NCBI RefSeq assembly: GCF_963678635.1
Contig: NC_087068.1
Span: forward strand, 9,556,027-9,620,026
Direction: 5' to 3'
Length of the DNA: 64,000 nucleotides
Source of the DNA: Symsagittifera roscoffensis
Taxonomy: Eukaryota > Xenacoelomorpha > Acoela > Convolutidae
Position numbers and translations under genes: made by a program. Shown in pieces: positions 57,734 to 64,000 of the stretch (position 1 is the first letter of the stretch; the number at the start of each line of letters is the position of its first letter). The notes under the pieces are model-generated. The model ran no database searches, was not told where the DNA came from, and saw only the letters and a program-made list of their open reading frames with translations.

Positions 57734-58077
57734 TGTTATACCCTCAACCGTTAGGTGAGGTATAAAGTATGTTATGTAATCAAAGTCTGTGCTGAACGCT
57801 AACTAAGAATAGAGAAATAGAGAGATTAAGAGAACAACTTAAATTCAACTCTCTATGTTAAGTCTGGCTGACACTGACCTCGAATCACTTGAGAGACAGT
57901 GTTTCATAATAACTAGTCATTACGTATAAATAGGTACTTATTTTAATCATCAGACTTCTATATGTGTTACTTAATCAGTTATGTTTATAATATGCAATCA
58001 TTACCAACTGGTAGTTCTAGCACCTACAGTTAGATCATTAATAAAGGATGTTGTCTATAATGTCCGTAAGGATAACA
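57734..58077 (+). mobile_element. Solo LTR of an LTR retrotransposon (344 bp)
   Basis: Begins TGTTATACC and ends GGATAACA, giving TG...CA ends in a 6-bp inverted repeat (TGTTAT/ATAACA). It is flanked by an exact 5-bp duplication GCAGC (57729-57733 and 58078-58082). Inside are a TATA box (TATAAATAG, 57925-57933) and a polyadenylation signal (AATAAA, 58040-58045) in the correct order for a plus-strand U3-R-U5. No internal sequence follows, as expected after LTR-LTR recombination. It shows no resemblance to the leaders of elements A and C. Confidence 0.85.
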
Positions 58078-58286
58078 GCAGCTTTGTGACAAGTGAGTTG
58101 GATCAGCAAAGGTGGTAGGTAAAAACTGCAATTACCGAACTGCAATTGTTTCAGTTTTTTGCTAACTCGGTGGAGCACGCTAATTTAGTTGAGTTTTTCT
58201 TCGCATTATGAATAATTGTTAGTTGAAGGCTGACGAACTCGGATTTATTTTCGAGTTTCACAGAACCTTTTCTTTTCTCATTTCAG

Positions 58287-58350
58287 GGGTTAAACCAACA
58301 GCATATGCTACCCTTGGCGCAGTGATTCAATTGAAACAACCTGATTGGTG
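58287..58350 (+). other. Possible short exon
   Basis: CTCATTTCAG (acceptor) precedes VKPTAYATLGAVIQLKQPDW, then TGA. Too short to assign; could be chance. Confidence 0.25.
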
Positions 58351-58619
58351 AAACTCTGATTTGCAGAAGGAAGCTATTATTGTCTGCTTTGTCTAGCGTC
58401 AAGAGTTTAACCATTGTCATCTTTTTGATTATTGCCGTGGTAATTGCAATATTTACATACAAGATTTGCTATTATTTGCGATTAATTTTTGTCAAAAACT
58501 TTTTTCGTACTCCGATCCAGTCCAATGTCATAAGAATGCTTTTCGCAAAACCACTTTTCTTACTCCAGCTTTTTTTTTCCCGTATAAATTCTCATTTCAA
58601 ATGTATATTTAAGTTTTGA

Positions 58620-58885
58620 GAAAGTTGCCGAAACCTTGAAAACTGTTTTCGCGTCTGCGAAATGCATCCAGTCTCTCCTTGAAGTAATCCTCTCTAATTC
58701 TTTTCTCTCGGTATCTTCTCAAGAGCACTATTTTCTGTAAACCTCTCGTCCTCGCTATCAATCATTTTTTATTCATTGATTATCGAGGCGGTGGTCCCAG
58801 TTGGATTCATCCAAACTGACTCCTTCGCTAATTTAAGCGTTTGCTTTACTAACTTGCGAAATAATTGTAGTATTTTCAGAGTCAG
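58620..58885. other. No feature seen
   Basis: No open frame or repeat stands out between the two neighbouring candidates. Confidence 0.4.
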
Positions 58886-58940
58886 TTAGTCCGCTGGGTC
58901 CCTCCCCTGGGGGTCGAGATCCGCGACCTAAGAAAAGACC

Positions 58941-59205
58941 GGCGCGACTCAAATTCGGCAATTTCAAACCGGCGCGACTTTATATTGGCAATTCCAAACC
59001 GGCGCGTCTTTATTTTGGCAATTCCAGACCGGCGCAACCGAAACTTGGCAATTGAAGACCGGCGTGACTGAAAATAACCCCCGCGACCTGCGCGACTCAA
59101 AACACCGTCGGAACCGAAGCGATTTACGGTAATGGCGCGACCGGCGCGACTGAAAGTTTTTAATTTCAGACCGGCGCGACTGAGAATAAACCGCCGCGAC
59201 ATGCG
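58941..59205. repeat. GC-rich minisatellite, 30-bp unit
   Basis: Five units of exactly 30 bases start at 58941, 58971, 59001, 59031 and 59061 (core GACCGGCGCGACT ... TTGGCAATTCC). Degenerate units with irregular spacing continue to about 59205. The run is much richer in G+C and CpG than its surroundings. On the minus strand one frame stays open and gives a 10-residue repeat of the type SRRFGIANIK. Confidence 0.85.
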
Positions 59206-59255
59206 CAACTGAGCACAATACCAAACTTATTTTTTTAAGTCGCCCCCCTCCCCTT

Positions 59256-59467
59256 TCTTCAGCGTTTGTACACTGGTCTAACCTTAGAACTCGCAGGCTC
59301 TGAACTCGGCTCGCATGTTGAAACTACGAAAAAATTTTCCTGCTTCAATTTTAAACTCTTTTCCATATCGTTGAAGTTGTTGTCACTTGTCAAATCAAAA
59401 CTAGGTTTTAAGTCTGTAGTCATAGGAAAGTAAGGTGGACGATGTCCTAGCAATATGGCCTGATTTC
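59256..59467 (-). CDS. Candidate exon, unassigned
   Basis: On the minus strand the frame opens after GAAATCAG (acceptor-like, about 59468) and runs about 67 codons to TGA near 59259. Hydrophilic (TSDNNFNDMEKSLKLKQENF), with ordinary codon use. No family recognised and no partner exon found. Confidence 0.3.
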
Positions 59468-59573
59468 ATGAACAGGCACTTTCAAGAGAGTCACGTTTGC
59501 GTGATGATACTGCTTCTTAGCGTTCCAGACTCTTCTGAGTTTAGGTCCGGGTTGGCCTTCTCATAGAGTAAGT

Positions 59574-59745
59574 TTGGATAAGATACACCATCTATTCGTC
59601 ACGCTATCTTCTTTTCGGAAATTTTGATTCCAATAGGACGCTAAAATACTCAAAGTTCATTTACTTTGAGTATTTTAGTGTTTTATTGGAATCAAAATTT
59701 CCGAAAAGAAGATAGCGGGACGAATAGATGGTGTATCTTATCCAA
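59574..59745. repeat. Long palindrome, 82-bp arms and 8-base loop
   Basis: Arms 59574-59655 and 59664-59745 are inverse complements with about four or five mismatches; the loop is TTCATTTA. The outer half of each arm matches the 5' ORF region of the retroelements (40640-40675). The inner half matches block Y (44416-44455), and the right flank continues the Y match (to about 59810). Confidence 0.9.
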
Positions 59746-59957
59746 GTAAAATTTAACGCTTTGAATGAAGCTATTGTAAATTTTTAAGCAATCAACATAA
59801 GACTCTGAGACCCTGAGACAACAAACTGAGTTGAATGGACATGAGACTATCGGCAGCTGATTGATGAAACGAAAAAAATTGTATTAGAAAACCTTGAATT
59901 TTTTATGTATTTAATCATTATGTTTTCATGCCCTGTTCATTCCGAATTCATTCTCAG

Positions 59958-60175
59958 GCTGCCAATCAGTTGTTGAAATCGACATTGTGAAGCCGGGTAA
60001 AATATTTCAGCCAGCGCAACAGAGAGCGAAGTTTTTCTTCCTTGATGCAATTAGCTCAGAACCCATGATTGGAACAACTGTTAACTCGAGTGATCGAGGC
60101 TCTTATCATTTGTTTGTAATTTTTCCAATGGTACAACTATTACTTCTGCTACTACTTGATAATACTCAGACGTGA
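59958..60175 (+). CDS. Candidate 3' exon, unassigned
   Basis: After CATTCTCAG (acceptor) an open frame starts in phase 2 and runs 72 codons to TGA at 60173-60175: VVEIDIVKPGKIFQPAQQRA, FFFLDAISSEPMIGTTVNSS, ending in a strongly hydrophobic MVQLLLLLLL stretch just before the stop. The terminal hydrophobic tail resembles a GPI-anchor or tail-anchor signal, but the exon alone cannot prove that. No family recognised. Confidence 0.4.
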
Positions 60176-60383
60176 TATTTAATAACTTAACTAAAGTGAA
60201 AAAACACATAAGTATTTCTGATAGCTTTTGGACGAAATTAGGATCTGTCAAACCTTAGACGAATAATTTTTATTGAATCAACTAACTAAATTAACGAAAT
60301 TATTAATTTTTGATAGTTGCTGACTAGAAGTTTTCCAAAATAGCACCTGCCAGACCCCTCTGTGAGTATTTTTAATGCTTCAG

Positions 60384-61615
60384 TACGATTGAGTTTGAGG
60401 ACTTAGGAGGACTACTGGAGGAGAAAGCCAAACCAATTGAAATAGAAGATAAACTTGTAGCTGAAATGAATGATGGCCTATCGGCTTTCAAGAAGTCGAT
60501 CGAAGAGAATCACCAACAGCGAACACAGAAGTTGAACGATGAGTTTAAAAAATATCTGCCGAAATTCGCAAACTTCTTGAAAAGCAAACTGATATCATAG
60601 AACAGATTGAAAACGAACATCATATCAACAAGGAAACAGAGAACACAATCAACAATTTACTGAATGATCAACGAAGCTTGAGGGAGAAAATTGAGAAAAA
60701 TCGAAAACGGCAAAAAGGTATTTTCGACAGAGCCTTAAGGTATAAACAAACAGGAACAAACCAAAAATGGCAAAGCCAGCTCAAACAAGGAAAGAAGGAG
60801 TTTGAAGCGGCTCTGACAGATAAACAACGATCGAGCGATTTATTTTTGGCTTTAAAATACCGAGTAGAGGGAAAACTTGAAGACAACGAAAGTGATCGAG
60901 AAAAATTGGAAAAAGAAAACGACCAGCAAAAGTCCAGAACAAAAAACAGATCATGAGATGTCTCTTGCTGAATTAAGAAACAAACAGATTGCCCAGGAAA
61001 ATTTGCTATATCAAGAAGGAAACAAAGAGAAAATATTAAAGGAAATATTTCAATTGGAAGAAAAACAACAAAAAAAATATGCGAGTTCGAAAATGCAAAA
61101 CTACAGCGAGAAATGCAGACTTTGCGAGTTTTTTTGAAAAAATGCAGACTTTGCTGATGGAAAAAGATCTATCAGAACTTGAAATTGGGATTATAATGAC
61201 TATCGTATTTTCTGACCAGGATAAAGAAAAGGATGGTCAAAAATCAGAGATCGAAAATCGATCGAAATTTTCGAATGAAGTTCGGGGTGTCCTAAGGAAA
61301 ACAAAGCTATCAGAAAAGGATATTAAGCAAATAATTACAAGAATACGCTCACATCGGGAAAACAAAAAAGCTGTACAACAGTCAGAGAGAGATCAAAGAA
61401 GTCAATTTTTGGAAGAAATGCAGAATTTGCTCCAGAAAAGTTTTCTTTCAGAAATTGAAATTAAGCTCGTAATGACAAATCTACGATCTATGCAAAACGA
61501 GTACTCTGAAAAGTGTAGGAAACCAAAAGAGGAAAAAGAGAAATCACAGCACTCAAATTTTTGGCAAGAACGTAACTTCCACTTTTGCCATTGGATATCT
61601 TCCGTTCTCTTATAA
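60384..61615 (+). pseudogene. Coiled-coil gene with 46-residue repeats, frame-broken
   Basis: Opens after TTTAATGCTTCAG (acceptor, 60383). The frames follow one another collinearly: 60385-60600, about 60555-60956, 60877-61137, and 61079-61615. Changes of frame fall at or beside A runs (near 60552, 60944 and 61075), so either the gene is decayed or the homopolymers are misread. The product is almost all Lys/Glu/Gln/Arg/Leu, a long coiled coil. The last frame holds three repeats with exactly 46-residue spacing: FFEKMQTLLMEKDLSELEI, FSNEVRGVLRKTKLSEKDI and FLEEMQNLLQKSFLSEIEI. No known domain recognised; stop at 61613-61615. Confidence 0.5.
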
Positions 61616-61823
61616 ATTCACTTATCAGCCCTAATTAAATTCGCATCAGATTTTTTTTGGATTCTTTAAGAAAATTTGAAATCCTAAAATATTTGCAAAA
61701 TTTCCGAAAAAAGCTTTTATCGAAAAAACCTTCGAAGATCGCAAGCTCCAATTTTAATCGGTTCTTAAGATCCTATGAAGCTCATTCCAATTCAACTTTT
61801 GTTGGTTTATTATATTGGCTGTT

Positions 61824-62391
61824 ATGAGTTTCAGCTGCGTCACCAGACCTAAGTATGACGTTTGTCTGCTCCAAACTATTAATTTGCTGGCAGAAGAAGC
61901 AGATGTTAAGAGTACCCTAGAAGCAGCAAGACAAGCAACCTTGAGTGCATGTCCAGAATACACTTCGCGCATCCTCGTCGCCCCAAAAGACCGAATCATC
62001 CGTGTCAGGAACCGGCCTGAATTTGGAATAACATCTGTCTGGAAGGATGAGCCAGAGTTCAAGTTCAACGTATGGGTCTACTCGGTATTGACGTCCAAGT
62101 TAAAAGACCGATGAAAATAGAACTGAGAACATAGCTCGTGACGTATTACATAGTGTTGAATGGACCCCAAAAGTTGAAGCAAGTAGCATCGATGCAGCTA
62201 TTAATGAAGCAGAATCCCGACTGGATAAAGAAGGGCTGCACTGGCTAACAATCGAAGTTGGTGAATGGGGCCATGATGATTCCTGCGTTTTTGCACGGTG
62301 GTCTGATAATTCGAACGTTTGCAGCTTTTATTCGCATAGGACACTTCAACGAATCGATTATGGCGTGCGAATATCCGTTTCTAAATGAGAA
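61824..62391 (+). pseudogene. Unassigned gene fragment, two frames
   Basis: The first frame, from ATG at 61824 or an exon start at 61835 (after TGAGTTTCAG), reads about 97 codons to TGA at 62112-62114: LLQTINLLAEEADVKSTLEA, RIIRVRNRPEFGITSVWKDE, PEFKFNVWVYSVL. A second frame continues from about 62115 to 62391: ENIARDVLHSVEWTPKVEAS, LDKEGLHWLTIEVGEWGHDD, then Cys-bearing FARWSDNSNVCSFYSHRTL. Codon use is balanced and the residues look globular, unlike neighbouring AT-rich spacer. An intron (for example from GTATGG at 62069) or a one-base loss could link them. I do not recognise the family. Confidence 0.4.
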
Positions 62392-64000
62392 GCCTACTAA
62401 CTCAATGAGTGTACTACTACCCAGGTTGAATTCCATACGAATAAACCATAGCGATTTAATTTCATATTTGGAGACTTTGAATAAATGCTAGTCACACAAT
62501 TCCAAATTATGAAAAATATATGAATAGCATTTGTTTCACAAAAATCCAAAAATGGGGAAAACAGAATTTTATACTTATTTTGTAGTTTTTTTTTCACACA
62601 AAGAAACGAAAATCAGATGGGTGTTTTAAGCGCAGCCAGAAATGTTTTCATATGTTTTGATAAGTTTGAACAAACCACTATTGACAAACACTCAATGTTC
62701 AAAAATAACTTTTTAGCCATACACAAAAAATTACTTTTTTTTTATGTAATTGTGTAGAGAATTTTAAAAACAACTTTATATGGCAAATTTTTAAACGCAA
62801 ATTATCTGTGTTGTTCTTGCTACTTAAAATTTGGTGTTCGATTATCAGGATTGAAAACAACAACGCTATTTTGGAAAACAAAAACTTTAAAAATTCAAAA
62901 AAAATTTCAATTGGCTTTTTCAGTATGACTATCGAACATGCTTAAGTTTTTTTTTTCGTTCAAAGCTTTTATCAGACCACGCAGACAAAAACGACACTAA
63001 TTTGACCGGCTATCCTTGTGAGTTATGGTAACGTTTTAATTAGAACTAAAAATAACATGGCTGAAGTCATTTTGGAACGACTTTTGAGCCAGCTTTTGCC
63101 ACTTACGAGTTAATAGCACAAATTATTTTGAGCGTTATTTATCACAAGTTTGCCAAACTGGCAATTTTTAAACCCTCAAAACTTCTCGAGAAAATAATTA
63201 AGGGTAAAACATCTCTTCAAATTTGAGCTAAAGACAGTGATAGTTTTTAGATGGAAGAAAAAGAAATTGTCAGAAACAGCCAAAGCAAAAAATCAAAATT
63301 GGTCTGGAAAAAAAACACCCCAGGAAAAATATTCAGTCAAAGTCTTCAAAAGTGGAAAAATATATATATACAAAAAAAAATTACTTCCACTTCAGCAATT
63401 TTTCCACTTAAAATCAAATAAGACAAACAATCAATGGAATTGATCGAGTGATATGTCATAGAAAAGACCTTTCAGTCATGATTCGAACGCAATTTCAAGA
63501 TAGTTAACAAGTTGAATCATTTGAATTTTATTCAATTTTGAGCAAAGCAAGCTAGTCAAATTTTGACCAATCCATTTTATTAAAATGCTCAATTAGACTA
63601 AAAAAAACTTCAAAACACGAAATTGCTTTCTTGGCAAAAAAAACATTTAGCGCCTTCTTGTCGAAAAAAATCTAGAGCTTCAAAATTTGTTGGGTAAAAA
63701 TAATTTGAAACAATTTTTCAATGTGGTTTCAAAGACAATTGTTGTTAATTTTGCCAATTTTACTGATTTTCTACTCGTTTGTATAGTTGTCTCATCACGC
63801 CTCGTACAAGATATGACACTAAATTTTAAAAAAATATATAATAAGCAACTTATTTTTTTGGTTATGAATGTGGTCGGAACATTCTGCGCTTTTTATTAAG
63901 CAACCGGTTAACCTTGTTCAAAGTGTGAACTAGTATGACTAGTATTTTTTTAAACCGGCTCTTTTTCTTGTAAAAATGAGTGTAAGTTTGTTATTTTTCG
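62392..64000. other. Non-coding stretch
   Basis: AT-rich with long A and T runs; only short chance frames. No repeat family from the rest of the window was recognised here. Confidence 0.45.

Noticed and set aside
58380-58619. 79-codon plus-strand frame with a hydrophobic segment
   Set aside because: Non-ATG start, no acceptor directly before it, Phe/Leu/Lys-rich composition expected from AT-rich DNA.

Overview
The window is AT-rich nuclear DNA of a multicellular eukaryote, most likely an invertebrate animal. The reasons are repeat-dense, gene-poor sequence, an endogenous-retrovirus-like element with gag, pol and env-type genes, hAT-type miniature elements with 8-bp target duplications, microsatellites, a scaffold gap of 200 N, and exon-like frames preceded by TTTCAG-type splice acceptors. 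I cannot name the species.

Bases 1-27535 hold one large element (element A) on the minus strand. Read from right to left it has: a promoter-like segment with a conserved hairpin (27391-27535); a short 5' ORF (26917-27420); a non-coding leader with direct repeats (26000-26916); gag (26000 down to about 13860); protease, reverse transcriptase, RNase H and integrase (to about 8880); an env-like region (8530 to 4294); and an extra ORF beyond env (down to 749). Two tandem duplications interrupt it: an 8.3-kb unit (8500-16804 and 16805-25109) doubles most of gag, all of pol and the start of env, and a 1761-bp unit (1664-3424 and 3425-5185) doubles the env 3' end and part of the extra ORF. All copies are frame-broken. 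The coding strand is A/C-rich and G-poor.

Bases 27536-29959 are non-coding with pieces of a hAT-like miniature element (MITE), followed by a gap (29960-30159). Bases 30160-40975 are element C, a more decayed relative of element A in the same orientation, without the large duplications. Where A and C are both legible they complement each other: C keeps the protease Asp and both first cysteines of the gag zinc knuckle, while A keeps the RT and integrase catalytic residues and the RT YLDD box.

Bases 41274-41888 carry a coiled-coil exon with a collagen-like tail (minus strand). Bases 42443-52964 are a direct-repeat array, X1-Y1-Y2-X2-Y3, with copies of the MITE inside each block. The rest holds microsatellites, an intact 367-bp MITE (56876-57242), a solo LTR with a perfect 5-bp target duplication (57734-58077), a GC-rich 30-bp minisatellite (58941-59090), a chimeric palindrome built from two repeat families (59574-59745), and several unassigned exons on the plus strand (59958-62391), one of which encodes three exact 46-residue repeats.

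The features most worth following up are the env-distal accessory gene of element A with its ATGA overlap, the in-frame stop codons shared by diverged copies, and the tandem duplication seen at every scale from 31 bp to 8.3 kb.
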